A stretch of 64,000 nucleotides of DNA from Hymenobacter pini (lineage in GTDB: Bacteria > Bacteroidota > Bacteroidia > Cytophagales > Hymenobacteraceae), in NCBI RefSeq assembly GCF_020421205.1, contig NZ_JAIZZH010000001.1, positions 1,401,996-1,465,995 on the forward strand, written 5' to 3'. This document shows positions 1 through 8,310 of the stretch, piece after piece. Positions within the stretch are counted from its first letter, which is position 1, and each line of letters starts with the position of its first letter. Below the pieces are notes generated by a model, which searched no databases, was not told the origin of the DNA, and worked only from the letters and a program-made list of their open reading frames with translations. The position numbers and the translations under genes were made by a program.

Positions 1-108
1 CGCGGGGGGTGGTACGCATTCGGGCTGGTGGTAGGCAATGACACAGATGCCCAGATTGAAGAGGTGCGCCAGTACTTTGCTGCCAAGCTGGGCACCTCTT
101 TCCTGTAA
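1..108 (+). CDS. 3' end of an unidentified prophage gene (partial)
   Basis: An open frame runs from the first base of the window to a TAA at 106-108, giving 35 C-terminal residues that end in KLGTSFL. The start is outside the window. It is followed 22 bases later by a strong terminator, so it is probably the last gene of an upstream prophage transcript. The fragment is too short to identify; the frame is supported by GC-rich third positions and the correctly placed terminator. Confidence 0.5.
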   Translation, partial: RGGWYAFGLVVGNDTDAQIEEVRQYFAAKLGTSFL

Positions 109-130
109 CCCTACTGCACATCCTGATTCA

Positions 131-159
131 AGCCCCGCCCACCCCGGCGGGGCTTTTTT
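131..159 (+). terminator. Rho-independent terminator, cassette copy A
   Basis: AGCCCCGCC (131-139) pairs with GGCGGGGCT around a short C-rich loop and is followed by six T. The T-run leads straight into a promoter-like element. Confidence 0.85.
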
Positions 160-165
160 GTGTCC

Positions 166-196
166 TTCGCGAGGCCCAGCCTGACTGGCAGATTTG
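166..196 (+). promoter_or_regulatory. Prophage promoter-like element, copy A
   Basis: TTCG at 166-169, exactly 19 bases, then CAGATTTG at 189-196. This resembles the Bacteroidota promoter (TTTG, about 19 bases, TAnnTTTG) and has the same spacing as copies near 4983, 8273, 13324 and 23964. The protease gene starts 19 bases after the second box. Confidence 0.55.
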
Positions 197-215
197 CATC
201 GATCAATACCAGCTG

Positions 216-1118
216 ATGCAAAACAGTCTCATCCTACGTGCTATTCTGGGCGGTCGGTTCCTTATCGAGGAATCGGCTGCCCAGTCCTATTTGCCCCTGG
301 TGGCCTCGCTGCTCAACGGCACCTTCAAGGCCGAAGACTGGACCCAACCCCGGCTGCTGGCCAGTTCTACGGCCTTCCACGGCATTGCCTTCGACGCCAC
401 CAGCCTCTTCTTCGAGGGCTATGGCAGCCTGAACGAGATGCCGCCCAACAGCATCAGCGTGCTCAGTGTGGACGGCGTGCTGATGGAGGAGGATAGCTGC
501 TTTTCGGCCGGTACGCGCACGATGGGCCAGCGTATTGAGGAAGCTGACAGCCATTCGAGCATCGTGGGCCACCTGGCCTACGTGAACACGCCCGGCGGCA
601 CGGTGGCCGGCATCGAGCGGTTTTCCAGCATCGTGGCCGCGACCCAAAAGCCATTCGTGGTGCTGGCCACGCAGCTGTGCTCGGCCGGCGTGTGGGGCTT
701 CTGCGGGGCCGACCACATCATGATGGAAGGCCGCACGGCCCTGGCCGGCTCCATCGGCACCAAGTTCGACACGGCCGATTACAGCGAGTATTTCAAGATG
801 CAGGGCATCACGCTGCACTCGCATACGGCCACCAAGAGCTTCAACAAGAATGCGGCCTTCGATGCTGCTGCTGCCGGCGACCCGGAGCCGCTGCGGGCCC
901 AGCTGCTCGACCCCATCAACGAGGTATTCCTGAGCACGGTGGAGCAGTACCGGGGCGAGAAGCTGCCCAAGGATGCTGCCCAGCGTGCCGAGGTGCTCAG
1001 CGGCATGTGCTACCTGGGCGACCGGCTCGTGGAGCTGGGCCTGGCCGACTCGGTGGGCACGATGCAGCAGGCCCTGCAGCTCTGCTTTGATCTGGCCGCT
1101 GAACAGATCCCTTCCTAA
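216..1118 (+). CDS. Phage S49/SppA-like head maturation protease
   Basis: This 300-aa protein resembles peptidase family S49 (SppA, ClpP-like fold), which tailed phages use to process the prohead during capsid assembly. The sequence shows an NTPGG turn near residue 127, a nucleophile region LCSAGVWG near residue 156 in the position of the SppA serine segment, and the typical ALAGSIG stretch about 25 residues later. The ATG at 216 lies 19 bases after a promoter-like box. The downstream neighbours are a coiled-coil scaffold and the capsid protein, the usual protease-scaffold-capsid order. The family call is good; the exact catalytic residues and the role in head maturation are inferred from context. 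Confidence 0.8.
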   Translation: MQNSLILRAILGGRFLIEESAAQSYLPLVASLLNGTFKAEDWTQPRLLASSTAFHGIAFDATSLFFEGYGSLNEMPPNSISVLSVDGVLMEEDSCFSAGTRTMGQRIEEADSHSSIVGHLAYVNTPGGTVAGIERFSSIVAATQKPFVVLATQLCSAGVWGFCGADHIMMEGRTALAGSIGTKFDTADYSEYFKMQGITLHSHTATKSFNKNAAFDAAAAGDPEPLRAQLLDPINEVFLSTVEQYRGEKLPKDAAQRAEVLSGMCYLGDRLVELGLADSVGTMQQALQLCFDLAAEQIPS

Positions 1119-1148
1119 GACTTTTTTTCACCCCAAACCCCCAATCCT

Positions 1149-1556
1149 ATGTCGCTATTTGGCGCAAAATCGAAGTTCCCGAAGCTGGAAGCACTGTCGG
1201 GAAAAACCACCATCACGGCCGAGGAGGCCAGCGCCGCCAACGAGGAGTTGCGCGCCGCCGGCATCACCACGGCCGCCCTGATCACGGAGGGCAACTACAA
1301 CGCCCTGGCCGAAAAAGCCAGCAAGCTGGGCGCTGTAGAAAAGCAGGTAACGGACCTGACTGCTTCTAACAACGACCTGACTACGAAGCTGGCCGCTTCG
1401 GAGAAGGAAGTGGCCCGCCTCGGTGCGCTGGGTGGCGACAAGCCTACGGATGCTACAAAGAAGGACGGCGACAAGCAGGAAGAGGGTACGAAGGCATCGA
1501 GCTTCTTCGACCCCAACGCAGAGCATAACCTGGAAGCCGCCAAGCTGCTCAGCTAA
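1149..1556 (+). CDS. Probable phage scaffolding protein
   Basis: A 135-aa hydrophilic protein. Residues 60-100 form a predicted coiled coil (heptad-like EKQVTDLTASNNDLTTKLAA) and the following Lys/Asp/Gln-rich linker is low complexity. Small, charged, coiled-coil proteins between the head protease and the major capsid protein normally act as internal scaffolds and are removed by the protease. No family motif was recognised, so the call rests on position and composition. It begins 30 bases after the protease gene and is probably cotranscribed with it. Confidence 0.55.
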   Translation: MSLFGAKSKFPKLEALSGKTTITAEEASAANEELRAAGITTAALITEGNYNALAEKASKLGAVEKQVTDLTASNNDLTTKLAASEKEVARLGALGGDKPTDATKKDGDKQEEGTKASSFFDPNAEHNLEAAKLLS

Positions 1557-1607
1557 GCGGCAGCACCTCGGTACATCCATTTCTTCACGTTTTATTCTTA
1601 CCCCACT

Positions 1608-2618
1608 ATGGCTATCAATGCCACTCAATTAAAGGCCGAACTGGGCGCGTATGCCCGCACCAACAACAAAGAGGTGCGCAGCATGGCCTACCAGAAGTCG
1701 GTAACGGCCGGCTACATGCGTACCGTCGCCGCCATCAAGGGCAAATTCCCGGCCTTGCAGGCAATTACCGGCCACGTTGTGCAGGGTTTCAAGTCGGTAT
1801 GGAATCCGCTGGGCGTAACGGAGTTTCGGGTAAACGAGCTGGTGAATTACCGCCAGAAGGTCAACTACCCGATTAAGCCGGACGATATTCAGTCTTCCTG
1901 GCTCTCACATCTCTATGAGGAGAACAAGAAGCCCCAGGACATGCCCATTTCTAAGTACATCATCGACTCGCAGTTGATGACGAAGGTGGTGGATGACCGG
2001 GAGTACCTGCTCTGCCGTGGCGTGTATGACGCCAACGATCTGGGCACGTTCGGCAAGTCGATGAACGGTATCGTGAAGATTATCGAACTGGGCTTGGCCG
2101 CTAACAGCGAAAACCCGGTGTACCAGATTCCGATGGAAGCGGTGACCGTGGCCAACATCACCGATCAGGTAACCGAGTTCGAGCTGGCCTTGCCCGAAGT
2201 CATCAAAGGCTTCGTGAAGCGCATCTACATGTCCAGCAGCAACCTGGAGCGGTACCGCTTGGACTTCTTCAAGAAGTACGGCTCGTATCCCACCTATACG
2301 GCCAACCAGGGCTTCAAAACGATCCTGGGTAACCGGGAGCTGATTGGTCTGCCGGGCCTGAATGGCACCGACCTGATCTTCACCACGCCCGACGACAACT
2401 TCCTGCGTCTGATCGATCTGAACGACGAGCCGGTGATTACCGACGTGCAGGCCCAGGACTACGACGTGAAGATTTTCATGGAGTGGTGGGAAGGAGTGGC
2501 CTTCTGGACCAACCAGCTGGTGTGCGCCGGCGTCATCGGTGGCAACATCACCGGTCTGGCTCCGGCCGGGGCTAACGAGAAGTACTATAACACCCCCGCC
2601 GTAGTCGCCCAGCCCTAA
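1608..2618 (+). CDS. Putative phage major capsid protein
   Basis: This 336-aa protein follows the protease and scaffold genes with a 51-base gap and precedes the small tail/connector genes, which is the classic place for the major capsid protein. Its length suits an HK97-fold shell protein. Visible features are an N-terminal Ala/Lys-rich helical region that could be the processed arm and a C-terminal half with aromatic beta-rich segments (MEWWEGVAFWTNQLVC). No HK97 signature can be proved by eye, so the call is mainly by gene order, size and composition. Confidence 0.7.
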   Translation: MAINATQLKAELGAYARTNNKEVRSMAYQKSVTAGYMRTVAAIKGKFPALQAITGHVVQGFKSVWNPLGVTEFRVNELVNYRQKVNYPIKPDDIQSSWLSHLYEENKKPQDMPISKYIIDSQLMTKVVDDREYLLCRGVYDANDLGTFGKSMNGIVKIIELGLAANSENPVYQIPMEAVTVANITDQVTEFELALPEVIKGFVKRIYMSSSNLERYRLDFFKKYGSYPTYTANQGFKTILGNRELIGLPGLNGTDLIFTTPDDNFLRLIDLNDEPVITDVQAQDYDVKIFMEWWEGVAFWTNQLVCAGVIGGNITGLAPAGANEKYYNTPAVVAQP

Positions 2619-2635
2619 TCTGATACGATAACCCG

Positions 2636-2661
2636 CCCACCTGGCCACCCTGTCAGGTGGG
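2636..2661 (+). other. Intergenic hairpin downstream of the capsid gene
   Basis: CCCACCTG pairs with CAGGTGGG across a 10-base loop, with no following T-run. It could be an mRNA processing or stabilising stem that adjusts expression between the abundant capsid protein and the following gene. Confidence 0.4.
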
Positions 2662-2677
2662 CACATTGTAGTGCCGT

Positions 2678-2962
2678 ATGCCACTTAAAGTAACAATCAC
2701 CTCCGAGACCAAAACCAAGGGCATCTTCAACGCCACCGGCGTGGTGACCAATCCGGATGGCTCGGAGAAGGGCAAAGCCAAAGTGCTGGTGCAGGCCGGC
2801 GAAAAAGGGCCCCGCCTGGTGGTGTCCACCGAAGCCAAAACCGTCATCTGCAGCAATGAGGTGAAGGAGTACAAGAGCTTCGACGGCCCCACCATCGAAA
2901 CGGTGCCGCAGCTGGCGAAGGACGTTGAGCTGACCTTCTCTAACCTCCTTTACGCTATCTAG
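2678..2962 (+). CDS. Small phage structural protein, unknown
   Basis: A 94-aa protein, rich in beta-strand-forming residues and Lys/Thr (LKVTITSETKTKGIFNATG). It ends 2 bases before the GTG of the next gene, so the two are cotranscribed and probably translationally coupled. Position between the capsid and tube candidates suggests a head decoration or head-tail joining protein. No family was recognised. Confidence 0.6.
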   Translation: MPLKVTITSETKTKGIFNATGVVTNPDGSEKGKAKVLVQAGEKGPRLVVSTEAKTVICSNEVKEYKSFDGPTIETVPQLAKDVELTFSNLLYAI

Positions 2963-2964
2963 CC

Positions 2965-3537
2965 GTGCCTGATTTCGTTCTAGAAGACATCGAGTGGGCC
3001 GAAGGCCAGGACAACACCGCCGGCATTCAGCAGACGGTGTACTTCATCCGCAAGTCGGATGTGCAGGAGTTTCCCGCCCTGCCCAAGTTTGAGGGAGCCA
3101 CCTCGCTGAAAGATCTGGCCATCGTACCCGGCGACATCAAGCTGAAGGAAGGCAAGAAGGCCATCGGCTTCTACTGCACGCTGGAGAAGTCCGGGGCCAC
3201 CTCGGAAACCCAGGGCGAGATGGATGGCATGTCGTTCAAGAACGCGCTGAAGCTGTTCCATCCCGGCAACACGGCCGAGGCTGACGGTTTCGCCCGTTTC
3301 GCCAAGAACGGCTCGTTCTACATCCTGTATGCTGACCTAGATGGGGCTACCTTCATGCTGGGCCACCCGGGCTATCCGGCCAAAATGGTAGCCGCCCCCG
3401 GCACCACGGGCGAGAAGACGGCCGACGCCAAAGGCCGCACCTACACCTTCCAGAGCGTCTGGAGCGGGCCCACGCCGCGCTTCACGGGCAAGGTGATGGT
3501 AGGTTCCACCGAACAGGTGCTGGTGTTCCTGGCGTAA
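2965..3537 (+). CDS. Phage structural protein, tail tube candidate
   Basis: A 190-aa protein starting with GTG 2 bases after the previous stop. It is strongly beta-patterned, without membrane segments, and ends GKVMVGSTEQVLVFLA. A protein of this size and fold pattern after the capsid and a small joining protein is often the major tail tube subunit of siphoviruses. A strong terminator follows at 3586, so it ends the capsid operon. The role is inferred from size and position only. Confidence 0.55.
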   Translation: MPDFVLEDIEWAEGQDNTAGIQQTVYFIRKSDVQEFPALPKFEGATSLKDLAIVPGDIKLKEGKKAIGFYCTLEKSGATSETQGEMDGMSFKNALKLFHPGNTAEADGFARFAKNGSFYILYADLDGATFMLGHPGYPAKMVAAPGTTGEKTADAKGRTYTFQSVWSGPTPRFTGKVMVGSTEQVLVFLA

Positions 3538-3585
3538 CGTGCTGGCAGATAAGAAGTGGTAGCCCCGCTGCCACTGCCCAGAAAG

Positions 3586-3615
3586 GCCCCCGGCGCTTGC
3601 CGGGGGCTTTTTTTT
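3586..3615 (+). terminator. Rho-independent terminator after the capsid operon
   Basis: GCCCCCGG (3586-3593) pairs with CCGGGGGC (3600-3607) and is followed by eight T. Confidence 0.9.
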
Positions 3616-3628
3616 GTCGTGTTTCGCC

Positions 3629-3636
3629 TAGCTTTG
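3629..3636 (+). promoter_or_regulatory. -7 element for the outer-membrane moron
   Basis: TAGCTTTG is a perfect TAnnTTTG box, with only four bases between it and the ATG at 3641. The T-run of the terminator lies where the -33 box should be. If this box is used the mRNA would be leaderless or nearly so. Confidence 0.5.
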
Positions 3637-3640
3637 GCCT

Positions 3641-4360
3641 ATGAAATATCTACTTGGTTTATCTGCTACTGTTTTACTGGCTGGCAACGCTCAAGGACAG
3701 GTCAACTTGAACGTAGGTCCCAGAATTGGTCTGAACGTGGCAACCGCTCGCTATGAAGCCTCTGATCGTATATTCAACACCACTTCGCTGATTGCAGGAG
3801 AAGCCGGAGCTATGGCGACCATTAGTCGGAACCATGTTGCACTACAGGTATCTGCTCTCTATGCCCAGAAAGGCTTTCGATTTGATCAGGAATTTCGTGA
3901 CCCAAGCACCTACCAGAGGAGCAAGCAGATGTACCGGCTTAATTATCTGACCATCCCTGTGAGTGTTGCCTACTCGCAGCGTCCTAATGGGCAAGGATTC
4001 CAAGTATTTACTGGTGGCTATGCCGCAATGCTGTTAAACGGCCAACACACATTTGACGACTATACGGATGTCTATGGAAACATACACACGGTAAAAGGCG
4101 ATTTGGATGTGCGGATAGATGATGTAGTGGAACTGAAAGAAGGAGGAATAGCCTCGAAAAGATTTGATGCTGGCGTGCAGGCGGGTATAGGCTATGGGTA
4201 TAATCACTGGTTGCTACAGATTGGCTATAGCTACGGACTGAGAGACGTCGGCGCCGAATATCGTCAGTCAGACAATACCAGCCTATATGCTATTCACTTC
4301 GAAAATCGCGTCGCTCAGCTATCTGTCGCCTACCTATTCGGAGTAAACAGGAAAGAATAA
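3641..4360 (+). CDS. Outer-membrane beta-barrel protein (PorT-like), prophage moron
   Basis: A 239-aa protein with a signal peptide (residues 1-18, ending at the NAQGQ cleavage region). The opening motif VGPRIGLNVATARYE, followed by alternating aromatic strands and a C-terminal LSVAYLFGVN strand, is typical of the Bacteroidota PorT/OmpW-like 'outer membrane beta-barrel' family. It probably inserts in the host outer membrane during lysogeny. It sits alone between two terminators inside the structural region, has its own promoter-like box, and its codon use is more AT-rich than that of the capsid genes, all marks of a moron. Changing the surface to exclude other phages is a plausible but untested role. 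Confidence 0.75.
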   Translation: MKYLLGLSATVLLAGNAQGQVNLNVGPRIGLNVATARYEASDRIFNTTSLIAGEAGAMATISRNHVALQVSALYAQKGFRFDQEFRDPSTYQRSKQMYRLNYLTIPVSVAYSQRPNGQGFQVFTGGYAAMLLNGQHTFDDYTDVYGNIHTVKGDLDVRIDDVVELKEGGIASKRFDAGVQAGIGYGYNHWLLQIGYSYGLRDVGAEYRQSDNTSLYAIHFENRVAQLSVAYLFGVNRKE

Positions 4361-4376
4361 TGTGAGTAAGAGAACA

Positions 4377-4406
4377 AAGCCTCCGGTACATTTTGGGGGC
4401 TTTTTT
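4377..4406 (+). terminator. Terminator after the outer-membrane moron
   Basis: AAGCCTCC (4377-4384) pairs with GGGGGCTT (4395-4402), including one G-T pair, followed by six T. Confidence 0.8.
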
Positions 4407-4452
4407 CGTAAAAGGGATGCGTTAACTTGCCTTGAATTTCTACTAGGAGTTT

Positions 4453-4953
4453 ATGAAACCAGCTCTATACCTACTAGGCTTTGCCGTCCTGATTGCATCC
4501 TGTACGCATGATTCGGAACCGAAGCCCACGCCAGAGGAACCAGGAGAGTACAAGGGTATCTGGAAGCTGGAAGGAAAGCGTCGGCGCGACTATCACCGGG
4601 CCGATAACGAGTTTGTTGGGGAGTATGTAGAGTCCACCCATTTTCCGGATGACAATACAGATTACTTTGTATTTACTCCTAGCGCATCCACAATGAAGCT
4701 TGCGCATACCCAGCCAAAGGGGACCAATCTGGATACGATGTTCATAGGGCCATTTAGCTATTATGGAACCCAGCAGAGTCTAACAATAGATCATCAGGGC
4801 TCCATGTATGGTCCTGTTCAGCCAACTGCCCAGGGGTGGTATGCTTATACCGTGAAGAAATTCACCCGGAAAGAATTAGAGCTGGAGTTTCGCAGAGAGT
4901 CTAGCCTATCAACGTATTCAGTTCACTATTATACCTACGTCCGGGTGAAGTAA
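4453..4953 (+). CDS. Small lipoprotein, prophage moron
   Basis: A 166-aa protein with a lipoprotein signal: a hydrophobic stretch and lipobox LIASC with Cys17, followed by a Pro/Glu-rich linker. The rest resembles the lipocalin-like, eight-strand lipoproteins common in Bacteroidota (GIWKLEGKRRRDY start), but the family is not certain. It is flanked by terminators on both sides and is AT-richer than the surrounding phage genes, so it forms a second moron directly beside the beta-barrel gene. The two may act together at the outer membrane. Confidence 0.65.
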   Translation: MKPALYLLGFAVLIASCTHDSEPKPTPEEPGEYKGIWKLEGKRRRDYHRADNEFVGEYVESTHFPDDNTDYFVFTPSASTMKLAHTQPKGTNLDTMFIGPFSYYGTQQSLTIDHQGSMYGPVQPTAQGWYAYTVKKFTRKELELEFRRESSLSTYSVHYYTYVRVK

Positions 4954-4958
4954 CCGGT

Positions 4959-4978
4959 AGCTCCGGGGGCTTTTTTTC
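4959..4978 (+). terminator. Weak terminator, cassette copy D
   Basis: AGCTCC faces GGGGGCT with almost no loop, followed by seven T. It looks like a degraded version of the cassette terminators seen elsewhere in the prophage. Confidence 0.5.
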
Positions 4979-4982
4979 GTCC

Positions 4983-5013
4983 TTCACTTTTGGTAATTGC
5001 CGGTCGAATTTTG
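4983..5013 (+). promoter_or_regulatory. Prophage promoter-like element, copy D
   Basis: TTCA (4983-4986), 19 bases, GAATTTTG (5006-5013). Same spacing as the other copies. The ATG at 5018 starts four bases later, which would give a near-leaderless mRNA. Confidence 0.55.
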
Positions 5014-5017
5014 GGGT

Positions 5018-5692
5018 ATGACACCCCAGCAATGGCTCCAGAGTGAGCGAGACTACGAAACCGGCCGGCGCATCTACGAGGCGCTGGGCAGCAATGCCCA
5101 CCTGAAGCGCACGCTCAGCTCCGGCCCCAACAGCTACAACCGCGAGGCCCTGGCCTACGAGGTGGGCAAGCTGGCCAAGGCCGGCGTGCAGATGGATGTG
5201 CTGCCGGCCATTGCCCCAGTACTGCCAGTGCTCAGCAGGACAGCCCCCGCGCCCCCGGCACTAGCTCCAGAGCCGGCAGATGCCGACCCGCTGCAGGAGC
5301 AGGTGCTGCAGGAGCTGGCCACGGCCCGCCCGCCGCTCTACGATGAGCGGCGCTACCTGCATGCCCAGCTGGCCGGCCTGCCCACCGATGCCGACCGCCT
5401 ACAGGCAGCCCGGCGCATTCAGGCTATCAGCCGCCAGCTCAACGAAAGCTGGGCGGCCACGGCCTACGTGAAGGAGCACGGCCATTTGCCCGTGCCGGAG
5501 TCGCTACCCTTCGACGTGAAGAATGGCACCCTGGCCGAGCTGATCGGCCGCCGGGCCAACCTGCGCAGCTGCATCAGCAAGTGGAAGAAGAAACCGGCCC
5601 GGGCTGCTGATCTGGCCGCCGCGCAGGTGGAGGAGCAGGCCCTGTCGGCCCGTATCGAGCAGCTGAAAGGGGAGGAGGTAAACCGTGGCTAA
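5018..5692 (+). CDS. Unknown phage protein before the terminase genes
   Basis: A 224-aa hydrophilic protein with an N-terminal helical segment, a Pro/Ala-rich linker near residues 70-90 and a C-terminal charged helical region. The ATG at 5018 was chosen over an in-frame TTG at 4997 because the latter lies inside the promoter-like element. The last eight bases overlap the GTG start of the next gene, so it is the first gene of the DNA-packaging operon. No domain was recognised; a packaging accessory role is only suggested by position. Confidence 0.6.
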   Translation: MTPQQWLQSERDYETGRRIYEALGSNAHLKRTLSSGPNSYNREALAYEVGKLAKAGVQMDVLPAIAPVLPVLSRTAPAPPALAPEPADADPLQEQVLQELATARPPLYDERRYLHAQLAGLPTDADRLQAARRIQAISRQLNESWAATAYVKEHGHLPVPESLPFDVKNGTLAELIGRRANLRSCISKWKKKPARAADLAAAQVEEQALSARIEQLKGEEVNRG

Positions 5693-6326
5693 GCAGGAAA
5701 GCCTTGTGGTGCCGGCGAAGCTGGAAACTACCTTTGACCGCATCTATTTCTCCTATCTCAGCGACGAGGTGGAGCGCACCCTTACGCCCCAGGAGTTGGA
5801 ACGCCGCGCCCGCATCGACGAGGCCTGGCACCACATGCTCCAGCGCAAGTCGCCGCTGAAAACGGCCGAATACCTGCAGGAGAAGCTCGGTGTGAGCCGA
5901 GCCACGGCGTACCGCATCGTGCAGGACGCGCTGCACGTGTTCGGTAACCTTGTGCAGACCACCAAGGCCCAGAAGCGGCTGCTGCTCTGGGAGTACTCGC
6001 TGCGGGCCCTCGACCAGGCCGAGGCGCTGGGGGATATGCGGGCCTTCGCGGCCATTCAGAAGAACATGATTGTATTCGAGGGCCTGAACGTGGAGGATAA
6101 GGACAGCAACCTCGAAGCCCTGCAGGCCCATACCTATCTGATCGAGCTGAAGGGTGCCGGCGGCCCCGATGCGCCCGGGGTGCGCTTCAACGTGGAGAAA
6201 ATCGAGGAACTGGAGGAAGCCCAGTACGCCGAAGTGGTTGAGGCCGTGGAAAACATGAGCATTCCGCTGGAGGACATGGAGCAGCTGCTGGATAAGGCCG
6301 AAAAGAAAGGAAAACCGAAGAAATGA
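5685..6326 (+). CDS. Terminase small-subunit-like DNA-binding protein
   Basis: A 213-aa protein with a helix-turn-helix near residues 60-85 (AEYLQEKLGVSRATAYRIVQ), a long helical middle and an acidic then Lys-rich tail (KAEKKGKPKK). It starts with GTG inside the previous gene and its stop overlaps the ATG of the large terminase (ATGA), so the three are translationally coupled. Small terminases bind the packaging site and hand DNA to the large subunit. HTH plus context make this likely, but the sequence is not a clear match to a named family. Confidence 0.65.
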   Translation: MAKQESLVVPAKLETTFDRIYFSYLSDEVERTLTPQELERRARIDEAWHHMLQRKSPLKTAEYLQEKLGVSRATAYRIVQDALHVFGNLVQTTKAQKRLLLWEYSLRALDQAEALGDMRAFAAIQKNMIVFEGLNVEDKDSNLEALQAHTYLIELKGAGGPDAPGVRFNVEKIEELEEAQYAEVVEAVENMSIPLEDMEQLLDKAEKKGKPKK

Positions 6327-7996
6327 GCACTGAGCTGAAGGTTACGCCGCTGAAGTTCAACCGGCCCCAGCTGCGCTTCATCGTCACGCTGATGCAGTCG
6401 GCCATCAGCATCTGGGGGCGGGCCACCGGGAAGTCGAGCCTGATTGCCTGGCTGATGCACCTAGTTATCCAGCAGCTGCCCCGCTCGGCGTGGGCGCTCT
6501 GTGGCCAGACCTACCAGCAGATTCTCACCCGCACGCTGCCGAGCACCATTGCCTCGCTGGAGCGCATCGGCTACGTGCAGGGCATCCACTACGTGATTGG
6601 CGTGCACCCGCCCAAGCACTTCCTGCTGCCGTTTGAGCCGCCGCTGAAGTGGAACCACACCATGACCTTCTACACCGGGGCCTGCTTTCACCTGATTTCG
6701 CTGGATGGAGGTGGTGGCAGCGCGCGGGGCCTGAACCTGGACGGGGTGATTGCCGACGAGAGCCTCACGCTCAATAAGGAGAAGTTCGACGACGAGGTAG
6801 TACCGGCTAACCGGGGCAATGAGCGCCGGGCGTGGTCCGATAACCGGCTCCACCACGGCATCTTTCACTTCTCGTCGATGCCCTACGGCCAGCAGGGTAA
6901 ATGGTTGCTGGAGGGCTCCAAACACTACCAGGAAGCCGGCAAGGATTACGAAATACTCACCAGAGAGCTGATCAAGCTGCAGGTGAAGTACATCGACACC
7001 AAGGACCGGGAGGCCCGGCGGGCCATCTGGGTGGATATTCAGAAGCTTACTACCGAGCTGCGCTACTACGTGGACAAGGACGGCCAGCTCTACTCGGAGG
7101 CCAACGTGTTTGAGAACATCCACAACGTGGGCATCCGCTACCTGGAGCAGCAGCGCCGGGTGCTCACGGACTTCACCTTCCGGGTGGAGGTGCTCAACCA
7201 GCGGCCGTTTGCGGTGGAGGCAGGCTTTTACCCCACGCTCGATACGGCCAAGCACGCCTACGAGGCATTCAACAATGACTACCTGGAGGGCCAGGTGGAT
7301 GGGCTCAGCTACAACCTGAAGAAGCTGCAACGGCTGGGCGACAAACCCGATAGCCGCCAGGATGCCGACTGTGACCCTACGTTGCCGCTACGCATCGCTC
7401 CGGACTGGGGCGGTCGGGCATCGTTTCTGACAGTTGCCCAGGTGCACAGCAAACGGCGCGAGTACCGCTTCCTGATGGGCCTGTACGTGAAGCATCCGCA
7501 ACTGATCCGGCACTTGGCCGAGAAGTTCACCACCTACTACGCCTACCACATCCGCAAGCAGGTGGACTTTATTGAGGATGCCGAGCATGGGAACAACCGC
7601 GTGGCCAACAGTGACGAGACCTACAACCAGATGTTTGCCCGGCTGCTGCGGGAGGCGGGGTGGAAGGTGAAGGTGGTGAAGCTGGGACGCACGCCGGGCC
7701 ATCATGCCCGCTACCTGCTGGCTCACGAGCTGCTGGCTGAGCTGGACCCGCACAACCCCATCATCCGCTTTAATAAGCACCACTGCAAGGAGGTGCTGCT
7801 GGCCATGCAGCTGACGGAGATGAAGGAGGGGCCGCGCGGTATCGAGAAGAACAAGAAGTCAGAGAAGCTCACCAGCGTGCCCGCTGAGGAAGCTCCCCAC
7901 TTCACCGACACCGTGGACCTGCACCTGCTCAGCATCGACGACACTACCCTCAAGCCGGCAGCTGACTTCAGCGGCTTCATTATGCAGGTAGGGTAG
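6323..7996 (+). CDS. Phage terminase large subunit
   Basis: A 557-aa packaging motor protein. The N-terminal ATPase shows a Walker A variant GRATGKSS near residue 33 and a Walker B-like segment LDGVIADES near residue 144. An acidic residue in IAPDWGG near residue 356 could start the C-terminal nuclease domain, and a DLHLLSIDD segment lies near the end. The protein cuts concatemeric phage DNA and pumps it into the prohead through the portal. Length fits the family. The coding sequence overlaps the preceding gene by four bases and ends before a strong terminator at 8031. Confidence 0.85.
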   Translation: MSTELKVTPLKFNRPQLRFIVTLMQSAISIWGRATGKSSLIAWLMHLVIQQLPRSAWALCGQTYQQILTRTLPSTIASLERIGYVQGIHYVIGVHPPKHFLLPFEPPLKWNHTMTFYTGACFHLISLDGGGGSARGLNLDGVIADESLTLNKEKFDDEVVPANRGNERRAWSDNRLHHGIFHFSSMPYGQQGKWLLEGSKHYQEAGKDYEILTRELIKLQVKYIDTKDREARRAIWVDIQKLTTELRYYVDKDGQLYSEANVFENIHNVGIRYLEQQRRVLTDFTFRVEVLNQRPFAVEAGFYPTLDTAKHAYEAFNNDYLEGQVDGLSYNLKKLQRLGDKPDSRQDADCDPTLPLRIAPDWGGRASFLTVAQVHSKRREYRFLMGLYVKHPQLIRHLAEKFTTYYAYHIRKQVDFIEDAEHGNNRVANSDETYNQMFARLLREAGWKVKVVKLGRTPGHHARYLLAHELLAELDPHNPIIRFNKHHCKEVLLAMQLTEMKEGPRGIEKNKKSEKLTSVPAEEAPHFTDTVDLHLLSIDDTTLKPAADFSGFIMQVG

Positions 7997-8030
7997 GTCC
8001 ACCGAGCAGACAGCTGGCAATTGGTATTCA

Positions 8031-8066
8031 AAACCGCGTTTCCTGCATAGAAACGCGGTTTTTGTT
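8031..8066 (+). terminator. Strong terminator after the packaging operon
   Basis: AAACCGCGTTT (8031-8041) pairs perfectly with AAACGCGGTTT (8051-8061) around a 9-base loop, followed by T. Confidence 0.9.
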
Positions 8067-8095
8067 TGCGTGAACCTCATTCATATATCCCTTTG
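8065..8095 (+). promoter_or_regulatory. TTTG-N19-TnnnTTTG promoter-like element
   Basis: TTTG (8065-8068) overlaps the end of the terminator; 19 bases later comes TCCCTTTG (8088-8095). Same layout as the TTCG cassettes but with the consensus -33 box. Confidence 0.5.
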
Positions 8096-8246
8096 GGCCG
8101 GGTGGCAATTGCCGGAAGGTGTTAGTGCAAGCTGGGGTGATTTACCGCAGCGTGAGACAAAATTTTCTGTTTTCGGGCGAAAAACGGCGTTTGCAGCACG
8201 CAGGAGCACTTTGTCGTGAGACTGGGTTTTTTCGGAGCCGATTGCC
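8096..8246. other. Non-coding spacer in the packaging/portal junction
   Basis: The stretch holds no convincing gene. An open frame can be extended here from a GTG at 8119, but it crosses a terminator and a promoter element before joining the real gene at 8311, so it was not accepted. A small leader RNA could start from the element at 8065. Confidence 0.4.
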
Positions 8247-8266
8247 AGCCCTTAGCGGGCTTTTTT
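8247..8266 (+). terminator. Terminator, cassette copy E
   Basis: AGCCC (8247-8251) pairs with GGGCT (8257-8261), then a six-T run. Short stem. Confidence 0.65.
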
Positions 8267-8272
8267 CTGTCC

Positions 8273-8303
8273 TTCGCTTTCGGGCTTGTAGATGGGAGTT
8301 TCG
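8273..8303 (+). promoter_or_regulatory. Prophage promoter-like element, copy E
   Basis: TTCG (8273-8276), 19 bases, GAGTTTCG (8296-8303). The ATG at 8311 follows seven bases later. Confidence 0.55.
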
Positions 8304-8310
8304 CAGTGTT

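Noticed and set aside
8119..8310. Extension of the small pre-portal gene from GTG 8119
   Set aside because: It would cross a terminator and promoter cassette; the ATG at 8311 fits the cassette.
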